From assembly GCF_013388945.1 (NCBI RefSeq), contig NZ_JACAEH010000004.1:62001-126000 (forward strand): DNA of 64,000 bases. The letters run 5' to 3'. The position numbers were made by a program, and so were the translations under genes. Position 1 is the first letter of the stretch. Every line of letters starts with the position of its first letter. This document shows positions 56,125-63,914 of this stretch, piece after piece. The notes beneath the pieces were generated by a model that did not search any database, was not told the DNA's origin, and was given only the letters and a program-made list of their open reading frames with translations. The stretch comes from Nitrososphaera sp. (GTDB taxonomy: Archaea > Thermoproteota > Nitrososphaeria > Nitrososphaerales > Nitrososphaeraceae).

Positions 56125-56677
56125 TCTCGTACAGTGCGACTGAGAGCTTGAACGCAAAGCGCTCGTCGGTGTTCTGGGCAAGCGGGACGGCGTACTTTTG
56201 CGCGTCTTCCTTGAACCTGAGCGCTTTTTCGCGGTGGGCATGATTTTTCATAAGCCGCGCTATGTCCAGCTGCTCGGCAAGTTTTACAAGCCTTGCGCCC
56301 TTGGATTCCTTGGCAAGCCTTGCGTAGTATTCGTCAAGGCCAGAACCCTGCTTTGGGTCTGCAGTGGCGCGGACAATCCCTGCTATGCTGTCGCCGCACT
56401 CTTCTTTCACGTCGTTTTCAGACACGCTTTCAAGCGCGTCGTGCAAAAACGCGGCGGCCACAAGCTCGACGTCGCGCACCTGGAACTCCTCTGCAATGAT
56501 GAGCGCGACGCGCAGCGAGTGGTCTATGTGCGGCTCGTCGAGGAACTTGCCCCGGTGGGCCCTGTTTGCAAGCGCAAAGGCTTTTGTAAGCTTGACAACG
56601 TCGTCCGTGTTTGTCTCGAAATGCTTGAGAAGGCGCGCAAATCCGGCCTTTGTAAAATCGTCAAATCCTGATTCCAC
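56117..56677 (-). CDS. HD-domain protein (SpoT-like hydrolase fold)
   Basis: A 186-aa HD phosphohydrolase: ANRAHRGKFLDEPHIDHSLRVALIIAEEF (first His), AAAFLHDALESVSE (the H-D pair), and later LVKLAEQLDIARLM (D). This resembles the (p)ppGpp hydrolase domain of SpoT/MESH1. Archaea lack classic RelA, so the true substrate may be another nucleotide. Divergent from the DnaJ-ferredoxin gene. Confidence 0.75.
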   Translation of the reverse strand: MESGFDDFTKAGFARLLKHFETNTDDVVKLTKAFALANRAHRGKFLDEPHIDHSLRVALIIAEEFQVRDVELVAAAFLHDALESVSENDVKEECGDSIAGIVRATADPKQGSGLDEYYARLAKESKGARLVKLAEQLDIARLMKNHAHREKALRFKEDAQKYAVPLAQNTDERFAFKLSVALYEIK

Positions 56678-56754
56678 GCCTTTTTGTGGATAGGGAGCCC
56701 TTTTAATGTGATTCGGAACAAGACATAATAGTTCTGACCGACGATCATGTTGCG

Positions 56755-57342
56755 TTGGCCGACAGCAAGGGCTACTATGCCACGCTTGGCGTCTCTGAAA
56801 GGGCGAGTCACCACGAGATTAAAAAAGCCTACAGGAAGATGGCAAGGAAATACCATCCTGACAGGAACGGCACCGCGTACGCGGAGGACATGATAAAAAA
56901 GATAAACGCGGCGTACGAAGTGTTGTCAGACGACCACAAGCGCGCCCAGTACGACAAGACCGGCTTTGCAGACGCAAAAGAGCAGGCCGAGCCTGCTTAT
57001 GACATGAGCGAGCATGTGCAGGAACACCACGAGCACAGGGCCGAGCGCGTCAAGACGGTCAAGAAGGACACTGACTATTACTACGGCCCCACGTTCATCG
57101 AGACGCCAAAGAGCAGGTTCCACGTTATTGTCGAGCCGTCGCTCTGCATGGCCTTTGGATCGTGCGAGACGCTTGCGCCAAAGGTGTTTGTGGTGGAAAA
57201 GAACAAGCGCGTAAACCCAAAGGCGCGTGTTGAATCTGAAACCGGCGCGGACCTTGACACCATATACGCGGCTGCGCAGACGTGCCCCACAAAGGCCATC
57301 AAGATTATCGACCGGTATACTGGCGAGCAGCTGTTTCCGTAG
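56755..57342 (+). CDS. DnaJ-ferredoxin fusion protein
   Basis: A 195-aa protein: J domain (1-70; KYHPDRNG with HPD at 34-36) stimulates DnaK ATPase; a charged His/Glu linker; then a ferredoxin domain (about 120-190) with C131, C137 and C177 (CMAFGSC and TCPTKAI). Only three Cys are visible, so a [3Fe-4S] or altered cluster is likely. Such DnaJ-Fer fusions are known in Thaumarchaeota and in plastids, and published work attributes the shared form to horizontal transfer. TTG start at 56755 with TATA-like ACATAATA about 26 nt upstream. Confidence 0.9.
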   Translation: MADSKGYYATLGVSERASHHEIKKAYRKMARKYHPDRNGTAYAEDMIKKINAAYEVLSDDHKRAQYDKTGFADAKEQAEPAYDMSEHVQEHHEHRAERVKTVKKDTDYYYGPTFIETPKSRFHVIVEPSLCMAFGSCETLAPKVFVVEKNKRVNPKARVESETGADLDTIYAAAQTCPTKAIKIIDRYTGEQLFP

Positions 57343-57346
57343 TCAG

Positions 57347-57946
57347 TCAGAAAAGGGCTTTGATTTCTGCTTCCAGATTTTGCTCGGTCACCGGCTCTAT
57401 TCCCTGAATCCTGTACCACTTGCTCTGGAGCAGCCTGCTTCCTTCGCCGTCCTCGCCTACAAAGACAAACTTGTCAAACAGCGCAAAGGAAGTCCAGTCA
57501 CCTTCAAGCGTCCCCAGAAAACCTTCAGTTTTTGCTACGAAGAATAGCGCTTTTTCGCCTTTCTTGTGTTCCACTGCATAATAGTTGTCCACAAACACCT
57601 CGGACCTGAACGGGTAGGCGCACCCGAACCCATACTCGGAGAATGTGACTGTAGGCCGGTGTTCTCCTGTCTCGTCCAGCAGGTATCTGTCAGCAGATAT
57701 GGTGACAACATAGCGCAGATCCGCACCTTCCAGCCGCCAGTCCGCCGGCCGCAGCTCTGCGCTCATCACGGTCCCGTACAGTATCATCGAGGAATATCCC
57801 ACCTGTCTTTCCAAGTCGGGCGCAGAAATCTGCAGACCCGGAGCCCCGCATGCGCCGACATTGGAAAATACGGAAAACATGATGACAAATGCCGCGCCCA
57901 CTGCGAGCCCGGCTATGACAGGACCGCGTTCTGAAGCCAAGTACAT
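57347..57946 (-). CDS. Exported hypothetical protein
   Basis: A 199-aa protein with an N-terminal hydrophobic helix (about 9-28) that may anchor it or act as signal peptide, then a beta-rich domain: YSSMILYGTVMSAELR, LRYVVTISADRYLLDETG, TVTFSEYGFGCAYPF, EKALFFVAKTEG. The strand pattern resembles a small OB- or TIMP-like domain, but no family can be named. Monocistronic, convergent with the DnaJ-ferredoxin gene. Confidence 0.55.
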   Translation of the reverse strand: MYLASERGPVIAGLAVGAAFVIMFSVFSNVGACGAPGLQISAPDLERQVGYSSMILYGTVMSAELRPADWRLEGADLRYVVTISADRYLLDETGEHRPTVTFSEYGFGCAYPFRSEVFVDNYYAVEHKKGEKALFFVAKTEGFLGTLEGDWTSFALFDKFVFVGEDGEGSRLLQSKWYRIQGIEPVTEQNLEAEIKALF

Positions 57947-58006
57947 GTTTTTCGCTCATCGCGCTTTTGAGCATTTATCCCGGTCCAAACGTGCATTCTG
58001 CAAGTA

Positions 58007-58043
58007 GAATATTATAAATTGCTGCAAGCGTGAGCAGTCCTCA
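58007..58043 (+). promoter_or_regulatory. cbiL promoter (TATA box)
   Basis: TATTATAAATT around 58010-58020 lies 25-30 nt upstream of the ATG at 58043. It is the only candidate promoter for the cbiL-cbiF pair. Confidence 0.5.
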
Positions 58044-58771
58044 TGAAGCTTTACTGCGTCGGTTGCGGCCCCGGCGACCCCGAGTTGCTCACGGTCAGGG
58101 CCGTGAACCTGATAAAAAGTGCAGAGGTGATATTTGCGCCAACTGCAAGAGAGGGCAAGCCCAGCATCGCGCTTTCAGTCGTAGAAAAGTACGTCGACAA
58201 GTCAACAAAGACTGCAAGCCTCGTGTTCCCGATGGTAAAAGACAAAGAGTCGCTCAAGGACTACTGGAAGCGAAACGCCGCCGAGATAGCAGAGGCGGTG
58301 CGGGCCGGCAAGAAGGTCGTATACCTTACAGTCGGCGACCCGGCGCTCTACAGCACCTGGATATACATCCACCGCCAGCTGAGAAGCGACCACCCTGACA
58401 TCGAGATAGAGGTGGTGCCCGGCGTCACGTCGCTTTTTGCAATCGCCAACAAGGCCGGGATAAGCTTGGCAGAGGGCGACGAGACGGTGGCAATAGTGCC
58501 GGCGTGCTACGACATGGAGCGCGTAAAAAAGGCGGCAGGCGCGTGCGACACGGTGATATTTCTCAAGGACGGCCGGTACTTTGACAGCGTGATCGACATG
58601 CTCGGGCAGGCAGGATTTCCCGACGACGCGTCGATATCAGTCGCGCAGGACATCTCTGTCCCCCAGAGCGAGATACTCGAGCAGACCACGCTTGCGGAGC
58701 AGCGGGGCAGGAAGGGGCCGGCGGAAAAGTACTTTGCGATAATGGTGGCAAAGAAAAATGCCAGAAAGTAA
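58043..58771 (+). CDS. cbiL: Cobalt-factor II / precorrin-2 C20-methyltransferase
   Basis: Cobalamin pathway enzyme that methylates C20 of the corrin precursor using SAM. The 242-aa protein has the tetrapyrrole methylase fold: LYCVGCGPGDPELLTVRAV (SAM loop), VVYLTVGDPALYSTW and EVVPGVTSLFAIANKAGI. The GDPALYSTW stretch is typical for the CbiL/CobI branch. Its 3' end overlaps cbiF by 14 bp, so the two are co-translated. Confidence 0.92.
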   Translation: MKLYCVGCGPGDPELLTVRAVNLIKSAEVIFAPTAREGKPSIALSVVEKYVDKSTKTASLVFPMVKDKESLKDYWKRNAAEIAEAVRAGKKVVYLTVGDPALYSTWIYIHRQLRSDHPDIEIEVVPGVTSLFAIANKAGISLAEGDETVAIVPACYDMERVKKAAGACDTVIFLKDGRYFDSVIDMLGQAGFPDDASISVAQDISVPQSEILEQTTLAEQRGRKGPAEKYFAIMVAKKNARK

Positions 58772-59534
58772 GACGGTGTATTTTGTCGGGTCCGGACCTG
58801 GCGACCCCGAGCTCATAACGCTCAAGGCCAAAAAGCTGGTCGAGCAGGCAGACGTCATAATTTACTCTGGTTCACTGTTCAACCCAAAGAACCTGGAATA
58901 CGCAAAGAAAGACGCCAAGCTCTACGACGCCGCTGTAATTGACCGGGAGAAGATCTACCAGATACTGCGCGACTCTGCCCTTGAGGGCAAGCTGGCAGTC
59001 AGGTTCCACGATGGCGACCCTGCGCTTTTCAGCACAATCAGGGAGCAGATAGACAAGCTTGAATCAGACGGCATAAAATGCAAGGTTGTGCCCGGCGTGA
59101 CTGCGATCCTTGGCGCCGCTGCCGACCTGAAGCTTGAATTGACACTGCCGGGCGTCACGCAGACGCTCATCATCACAAGGGCGGAATTGCGCACGCCGGT
59201 CCCCGAGAGGGAGTCGATTGCAGAGCTTGCAAAGCACGGCGCGACAATGGCGTTTTACCTGAGCGTGCACCTGATAAACGACGTTGTAAAGGAACTTTTG
59301 AAAGGGGGCGTCTACACAAAGGACACGCCGGCGGCAGTCGTGTACAGGGCGACGTGGGACGACGAGAAGGTGATAAAGGGCACACTTGGCGACATCGCCG
59401 AAAAGACGAAAAAGGAGAGGATAATCAAGACGGCGCTCATAATCGTCGGCGACGTGATAGCGCCCAAGAAATACGAGTATTCAAAGGTGTACGACGCAGG
59501 CTTTACGCACGGCTACAGAAAGGCAGACAAGTGA
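58758..59534 (+). CDS. cbiF: Cobalt-precorrin-4 C11-methyltransferase
   Basis: A 258-aa tetrapyrrole methylase: VYFVGSGPGDPELITLKAKKLVEQADVIIYSGSLFNP, HDGDPALFSTIREQ, and KVVPGVTAILGAAADLKLELTLPGVTQTLIITRAE. The IIYSGSL and TLPGVTQTLIITR segments place it in the CbiF/CobM group. Together with cbiL it supplies two methylations of the cobalamin corrin ring; other steps are elsewhere in the genome. Vitamin B12 synthesis is a well-known trait of this archaeal group. Confidence 0.93.
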   Translation: MPESKTVYFVGSGPGDPELITLKAKKLVEQADVIIYSGSLFNPKNLEYAKKDAKLYDAAVIDREKIYQILRDSALEGKLAVRFHDGDPALFSTIREQIDKLESDGIKCKVVPGVTAILGAAADLKLELTLPGVTQTLIITRAELRTPVPERESIAELAKHGATMAFYLSVHLINDVVKELLKGGVYTKDTPAAVVYRATWDDEKVIKGTLGDIAEKTKKERIIKTALIIVGDVIAPKKYEYSKVYDAGFTHGYRKADK

Positions 59535-59592
59535 AAGCTGTAGTCAACATGGGCGCGCCTTAATTATCCCAGCCGTCCCAGTAACTAGCCCC

Positions 59593-59811
59593 ATGACCTA
59601 CATGCTTGACAGACGCGTGATGGATGCGCTTGCTAGGTCCCTTGACGTCCTCGGCGAATCATCGAAAAAGGTCGTGCTCTACCACATTTCCCAGAGGGGC
59701 GTGAACCCGGAAGGCGCCACGCTGGAGGAGGTAGAGGCCGCGCTTTATGCGATGCTTGGGCCCGCGGCGTCGATAATCACAGGCCCGATGCTAAAAGAGC
59801 TTGAGCCCTGA
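59593..59811 (+). CDS. Small conserved hypothetical protein
   Basis: A 72-aa helical protein: RRVMDALARSLDVLGESSKKVVLYHISQRGVNPEGATLEEVEAALYAMLG. The helix-turn-helix-like layout fits a small archaeal family whose function is unknown to me. TGATG overlap with the next gene indicates a two-gene operon. Confidence 0.6.
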   Translation: MTYMLDRRVMDALARSLDVLGESSKKVVLYHISQRGVNPEGATLEEVEAALYAMLGPAASIITGPMLKELEP

Positions 59812-60218
59812 TGGATGGCTACTTTGACCTTTTCTGCCAGCGCGTCATTTCCTGCGACGGCGCCATAAGATCGGTGCGGGCCGCAAACGGCCTTGGCAGG
59901 ATCCTCGGAAGCTCGTACAGGGCCGGCCTTGCCCACATGCGGAACGACGAGGAGGAGCTCCACTCGCTCAGGTCGGTCCTGCGCGCGGCGCTCAGGGAGG
60001 ATTTCGAGCCCGTAAACGGCAGGCTGCGCTACTCGCTTTCTGTTTACGAGAGGCTTGCGCGAGCTACTGTCCCGCTGAAAGGCGGCGGCAACCCGGGCGA
60101 CAAGCTTTACCTGCTTGTCGCGTTTGAGCCCGGCGCCGACATCGGGTCGATAATCACGGGCAAGATATTTCCGGAGATAGAGCGTGCAGGGATAAAAGAA
60201 GAAAAAGCGGGGGCCTAG
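59811..60218 (+). CDS. Conserved hypothetical protein (DUF6659-like)
   Basis: A 135-aa protein with the segment RYSLSVYERLARATVPLKGG then KLYLLVAFEPGADIGSIITGKIFPEIE. This resembles a group of uncharacterised archaeal proteins with a PAS/roadblock-like sensory fold; the assignment is tentative. No membrane segment. Coupled by TGATG to the 72-aa gene. Convergent with the small membrane-protein gene at 60215. Confidence 0.55.
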   Translation: MDGYFDLFCQRVISCDGAIRSVRAANGLGRILGSSYRAGLAHMRNDEEELHSLRSVLRAALREDFEPVNGRLRYSLSVYERLARATVPLKGGGNPGDKLYLLVAFEPGADIGSIITGKIFPEIERAGIKEEKAGA

Positions 60219-60439
60219 GCCCTTCTGGCCCACGCAGTCACGGTGACCGTGCTCACCAGCGCGCCTGCGGCGCCCGTTATCATGGCAAACACGATGCTCG
60301 GGTCGACTGACAGCGTCGGGATGAGTGCCAGAAGCGCCTGGCCGACGACGGGCGAGGCCAGGTACGCAAAGAACCCGACTGCAAACCCGATCATTGCAAA
60401 TATTGCGATTACGCCTGCTCTTGATGCCACGCCGACCAC
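60215..60439 (-). CDS. Small membrane protein downstream of cdvB
   Basis: A 74-aa protein with two hydrophobic helices (about 7-26 and 47-67) and the polar loop SVDPS. GTG start at 60439 lies directly after the cdvB stop TAG (no gap), so it is co-transcribed with cdvB. No family recognised; a role with ESCRT-III at the membrane is only suggested by position. Confidence 0.55.
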   Translation of the reverse strand: MVGVASRAGVIAIFAMIGFAVGFFAYLASPVVGQALLALIPTLSVDPSIVFAMITGAAGALVSTVTVTAWARRA

Positions 60440-61084
60440 CTACTGCTGGTGCTCCTCCGACAGGCCGTAGCCTGCCGACGGGATTGAAGGGAACTTGTCG
60501 TTCACCTTCTGCTCCGCGACAGCCGATGCCTCCTGCATTATCTGGTCAATGTCTGCTCCCGAGCCTGTGTTCAGGTCGAAGGTGGGTGTGGTCCCTTGCA
60601 GCGACTCCATAAGCACGCCGCCGAGCATGTTCTGCATGTTGCTTATTTCGCCGTCTGCTCCCGGCAGGAACTGCGCAAGTCCTGGCTTCAGGCCCTTTAT
60701 CGAGGCCATCGCCGGGCCCAGCGCCACCATCGCGTCACCGAGGTCGTGCACCGTGCTGAGCCTCATCTGGACCTGCTCAAGCGCCATCTTGGCGGAGTTG
60801 AGCGTCCTTGAGATCTTGCGGACCTCGGCAAGCTCGTTTGAAAGCGCCTTTGCCGCGTCCGTGTCGTGCCTCTGCGTGGCCTCGACAACGCGCCGGAATA
60901 GTGCGGCGTCCTTCTCGTTCATCTTGCTTATCATTGTCTCTAATTTTGAGGTCTGAAGGTGAAGCTTGTTAACCGCGGTCTCGATCCTTGGCTTGAGCGG
61001 ACCCTGCGGCTTGAGAGCCTCCTTCAGCTTTTCGCTTGTGCTGACCTTGCTCTGGTTATTCCAGTTTTTTTCAAACCCGGTCAT
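60440..61084 (-). CDS. cdvB: ESCRT-III-like cell division protein CdvB
   Basis: A 214-aa Snf7-family protein: a helical core with basic N-terminal helix (TSEKLKEALKPQGPLKPRIETAVNKLHLQTSKLETMISKMNEKD), then KALSNELAEVRKISRTLNSAKMALEQVQMRL, and an acidic, Met-rich C-terminal part that ends the ESCRT-III fold. Archaeal CdvB polymers constrict the division site together with CdvA and CdvC (Vps4), genes not in this window. Several cdvB paralogues are usual. Followed immediately by a small membrane-protein gene. Confidence 0.88.
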   Translation of the reverse strand: MTGFEKNWNNQSKVSTSEKLKEALKPQGPLKPRIETAVNKLHLQTSKLETMISKMNEKDAALFRRVVEATQRHDTDAAKALSNELAEVRKISRTLNSAKMALEQVQMRLSTVHDLGDAMVALGPAMASIKGLKPGLAQFLPGADGEISNMQNMLGGVLMESLQGTTPTFDLNTGSGADIDQIMQEASAVAEQKVNDKFPSIPSAGYGLSEEHQQ

Positions 61085-61311
61085 GGCTTCGCATGAAGAT
61101 TTGCGTTATTAATTCCGGGTGTATAATCTGCTAAACCATAAGCTTAGCTTATTACAGTGACCATGAGACGCGCGCCGGTACCAGATTTTTCTAGAGCTTC
61201 CGTCTAGGATAATCCGCCGCGGCGAAAGCTTGAGAGACGCGCGGAAAAAGAAAAATCCTCTCCGCGATGCGCAGGTAGCGCCGTCTCGAAAAAGCGGCGG
61301 CAGGAGAACGA
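61085..61311. other. 227-bp intergenic region upstream of cdvB and next to 61312
   Basis: No plausible ORF. ATAAGC-TTA-GCTTAT (61138-61152) is a 6-bp palindrome. The near-direct repeat GAGACGCGCG occurs twice (about 61163 and 61231). Otherwise nothing identifiable; it holds the cdvB promoter. Confidence 0.35.
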
Positions 61312-61611
61312 CTACTTTAGTGGTATCTTGGCTACCTCTTTCATCGCCACAGAGCCCCAGGCGCCCATGCCACGGCTCTGGCCCGCCTGCGCCGGCCCGG
61401 TTATCTGGCTCACAGCTATATCGGTCGCGGCCATCGGCGGCCACAGCATGGCGACGTACTCGCCGGCGTCGCCGGCCTTGTCGAGGCTTGCCGGCACCAT
61501 GTTTTCCTGTCTAAAGCCGGCGGCTGCGAGCTTGGCCTTGACCGGCTCTATCAGGTCGCGCCTGCCGTGCACGATGATGTAGATCTTTTTATTCCCGTCT
61601 ATCTGCGACAC
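61312..61611 (-). CDS. Small conserved hypothetical protein
   Basis: A 99-aa protein: KKIYIIVHGRRDLIEPVKAKLAAAGFRQENMVPASLDKAG (possible Rossmann-like strand-helix), then a flexible Gln/Gly/Met-rich tail (QITGPAQAGQSRGMGAWGSVAM). No family recognised. Divergent from the 61641 gene; 29 bp separate the two, so they share a promoter region. Confidence 0.5.
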   Translation of the reverse strand: MSQIDGNKKIYIIVHGRRDLIEPVKAKLAAAGFRQENMVPASLDKAGDAGEYVAMLWPPMAATDIAVSQITGPAQAGQSRGMGAWGSVAMKEVAKIPLK

Positions 61612-61640
61612 AGGGTTCCAATACGGGTAGGACTATAAAC

Positions 61641-62240
61641 ATGTTGGCTATTCTTCTTCCATATTTGATAGTCGCCGACTCGCACATGGCAATGGTGCTC
61701 CCCGACGACATCTCGGCGCGCATATCCGACTTTGTGGCAGGCAGGCGGGGATTCCCGTTCATCGAAAAAGGCGAAACGATGTGTGTGATGTACCTGTACG
61801 GGAAAACAGGCGGCGTGACCGACGCCGATGTCAAGGAGGCGACGGAGCTTGCCGGGCGCACGGCTGAACAGGTGTCAGCCGATGTCGACAGGTACAGGAA
61901 CAGCTCAAAGGCGATGCTTGACCCCGAATACATCAGGAGCAAGTTTGTAAACCGCGGGCTCCAGCTTGCAGTCGAGAAAAAGCATGGAACTGGAAGGCTT
62001 GCAGGCGACCCCGCAGTTCTCGCGGACTGCTTTGCGCAGCACGTCGCCTTTTACAGGCAGGACCACTTTTTTGGCCTGTACGGTCCGCTGAAAGAAGCTG
62101 AATTAACGGCAGATATCAGGGCCGCGCTTGTCCGCAGGATGGTTATGGTCTGCTACAACAAAAAGAGCGAGAAAGAGCTGGGCACGCACCCGCTCATACC
62201 GGTGTACGTCTGGTTCAGGGACCGTGCAGGGTTGAAATAG
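61641..62240 (+). CDS. Conserved hypothetical protein
   Basis: A 199-aa protein. The first 15 residues are hydrophobic (MLAILLPYLIVADSH), then a helical soluble region with VTDADVKEATELAGRTAEQVSADVDRYRNSS and YIRSKFVNRGLQLAVEKKHGTGRLAGDPAVLADCF, ending in a short Trp-containing tail. A start at ATG 61686 (MAMVLPDDI) is equally likely and would remove the hydrophobic stretch. No recognised family. Confidence 0.5.
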   Translation: MLAILLPYLIVADSHMAMVLPDDISARISDFVAGRRGFPFIEKGETMCVMYLYGKTGGVTDADVKEATELAGRTAEQVSADVDRYRNSSKAMLDPEYIRSKFVNRGLQLAVEKKHGTGRLAGDPAVLADCFAQHVAFYRQDHFFGLYGPLKEAELTADIRAALVRRMVMVCYNKKSEKELGTHPLIPVYVWFRDRAGLK

Positions 62241-62259
62241 AAAAAGGAAAGAGGGGAGG

Positions 62260-63411
62260 TCAGGCTACCGTCGAGTCGAACAGCGCTCCCTGGTCTACTG
62301 CTGCAGCTCCGCTCTGGTCGTGCGGAACTGTCACCAGCACCTCGCCGGTGCACGAGCCGCCTGCTCCGTCGTCGGCGCTGAACATGATGTGGTACACCCT
62401 GCCGTCGCCGGTGCCAGACCTCTCGGACCTTACTTCCGCGGTGCCCGTTCCAACTCCCGCGCCGTCAGGCGACTTGTCCCCGTCGCCAAGGCCGTTTGTG
62501 GGCTCGTCCTGGAAGATGCCGGTTATGGTGACTGTCACCTCGTCGCCGTCTGCGTCAGTCACGCCTTCGATGGTCACGCTCTGCATCTTGTGGTTCGGCG
62601 GCCACAGAGTGGCAACGCTTGGCGCCGCTGCGCTGCAGTCAGGCTCCTCGTTTGCGGTTCCGCAGGTCTCTATGATGGCAAGGATTGCGTCAGCAGTTCC
62701 CGTGCCGTCGGCAGCAGTTGTTATGAACACGCCGCCGCTTGTCGTGGCGTCGTCTGCAAGTATGGCTGCCTGGCCCGCATAGTCGCCGGCTGTCGGGACG
62801 AACACGTCGGATATCCTGATGCCAAGGCCGGCCGCAGTCACTGCCACGTCGTGCATCCTGGCAACGTCTGCCGGGTCGGTGACGTCGTCAAATCCGCCTG
62901 GCGGGGCGTCGGTTATCAGGATGAGGATGTTCACTGCCCCTGCCCTCCACGGCTCGTCAAAGTCGCCTGTCTGTCCCGGCCTTGCAGCCAGATTGTTGAT
63001 TGCCGTGTTCTTGGCTTCGTCTGATGCCTCTGGCAGGCCGGCTCCGCCGCCTGCAACCGTGGCAGCTATTGATGCTTCAACCGCGGCAAGGCTGATTGTC
63101 AGCTCGTGGTGGACCGTCACGTCGTCCTTGAATGTTATGTATCCAAGACGCAGGTCGTCGTCTGCCGTGTCCGGCATGCCGTCAGGACCCGACGCTGCCT
63201 GCGCCTGGTCTATGATGGTCGGCAGCGACCCTACGACGTTGGCGATTGCGCCGCCCATGCTTCCGGTGTCGTCCAGTGCTATGGCTATGTCCATCGGCCC
63301 GCAGAATTTCTGCGCTTCTGCGTTCCTCGGGACAAATGCTGTCGCAAAGACTGCCCCCACCAGCAAGAGCGAGAGCAGCATCGTGCTTGAGAACGTAAGA
63401 TATTGCGTCAT
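62260..63411 (-). CDS. Secreted VWA-domain protein with calcium-type Ig-like domain
   Basis: A 383-aa exported protein from ATG 63411. A signal peptide (about 1-33, ending AEAQ) is followed by a VWA domain: DIAIALDDTGSMGGAIANV (MIDAS D-x-T-x-S), VNILILITDAPPGG, and TTSGGVFITTAADG. The C-terminal part has the recurrent WPPNHKMQSVTIEGVTDADGDEVTVTITGIFQDEPTNG module, rich in Asp, found in secreted proteins of many prokaryotes and likely Ca-binding. It may be a cell-surface adhesion protein. The longer frame to 63492 adds no signal features. Confidence 0.78.
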   Translation of the reverse strand: MTQYLTFSSTMLLSLLLVGAVFATAFVPRNAEAQKFCGPMDIAIALDDTGSMGGAIANVVGSLPTIIDQAQAASGPDGMPDTADDDLRLGYITFKDDVTVHHELTISLAAVEASIAATVAGGGAGLPEASDEAKNTAINNLAARPGQTGDFDEPWRAGAVNILILITDAPPGGFDDVTDPADVARMHDVAVTAAGLGIRISDVFVPTAGDYAGQAAILADDATTSGGVFITTAADGTGTADAILAIIETCGTANEEPDCSAAAPSVATLWPPNHKMQSVTIEGVTDADGDEVTVTITGIFQDEPTNGLGDGDKSPDGAGVGTGTAEVRSERSGTGDGRVYHIMFSADDGAGGSCTGEVLVTVPHDQSGAAAVDQGALFDSTVA

Positions 63412-63506
63412 CGGAAGTGACAGACGGTTGAAAATGAAATAAAGCTGGCTCACCTTGCCAATGCTCATTGGAAAAGTGAGTAACTTTTCCAAGCTACAAT
63501 GTTATG

Positions 63507-63809
63507 TCAGGTTGATGAAAGCAGTGCTGCCGCGCCATCGGTGAACTGCGTCCGGTAAAGATTCATCCCGCTTTCGCTCAAGGATATGACTTGAAAGCCT
63601 TCCTCGTCTTTTTCCCTCCTGATGAGGTCCAGCATGTCCATCCAGGCAAGGTAGAGCATGCACTTGTCATAGCCAAGGCCAGACTTCATGGCAAGGTGGG
63701 TCTTTTTCATCCGGGGGCTGGACTGCAGGATGATGATTATGCGTCGGACTATGCTCCACTCTATGCGCTTTAGCTCTCTCTTGCTGTCTCTCAGACCTGT
63801 GCCCTCCAA
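63507..63809 (-). CDS. Winged-helix DNA-binding protein (HTH_45-like)
   Basis: A 100-aa winged-helix protein from TTG 63809: RELKRIEWSIVRRIIIILQSSPRMKKTHLAMKSGLGYDKCMLYLAWMDMLDLIRREKDEEGFQVISLSESGMNLYRTQF. It has the same HTH_45/Sso10a-type layout as the gene at 36943. The extended frame (to 63914) is not supported. It could regulate the divergent partial gene at the window end. Confidence 0.6.
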   Translation of the reverse strand: MEGTGLRDSKRELKRIEWSIVRRIIIILQSSPRMKKTHLAMKSGLGYDKCMLYLAWMDMLDLIRREKDEEGFQVISLSESGMNLYRTQFTDGAAALLSST

Positions 63810-63914
63810 GGGGTATCTACTTGAGAAGTCGCTTGCTAAAGAAGTTTTTGGCAGGTGTGAACATGACAGAAAGGCAATCGCGTAGTGCAGCGATAATATA
63901 CTGAAAAACGTCAA

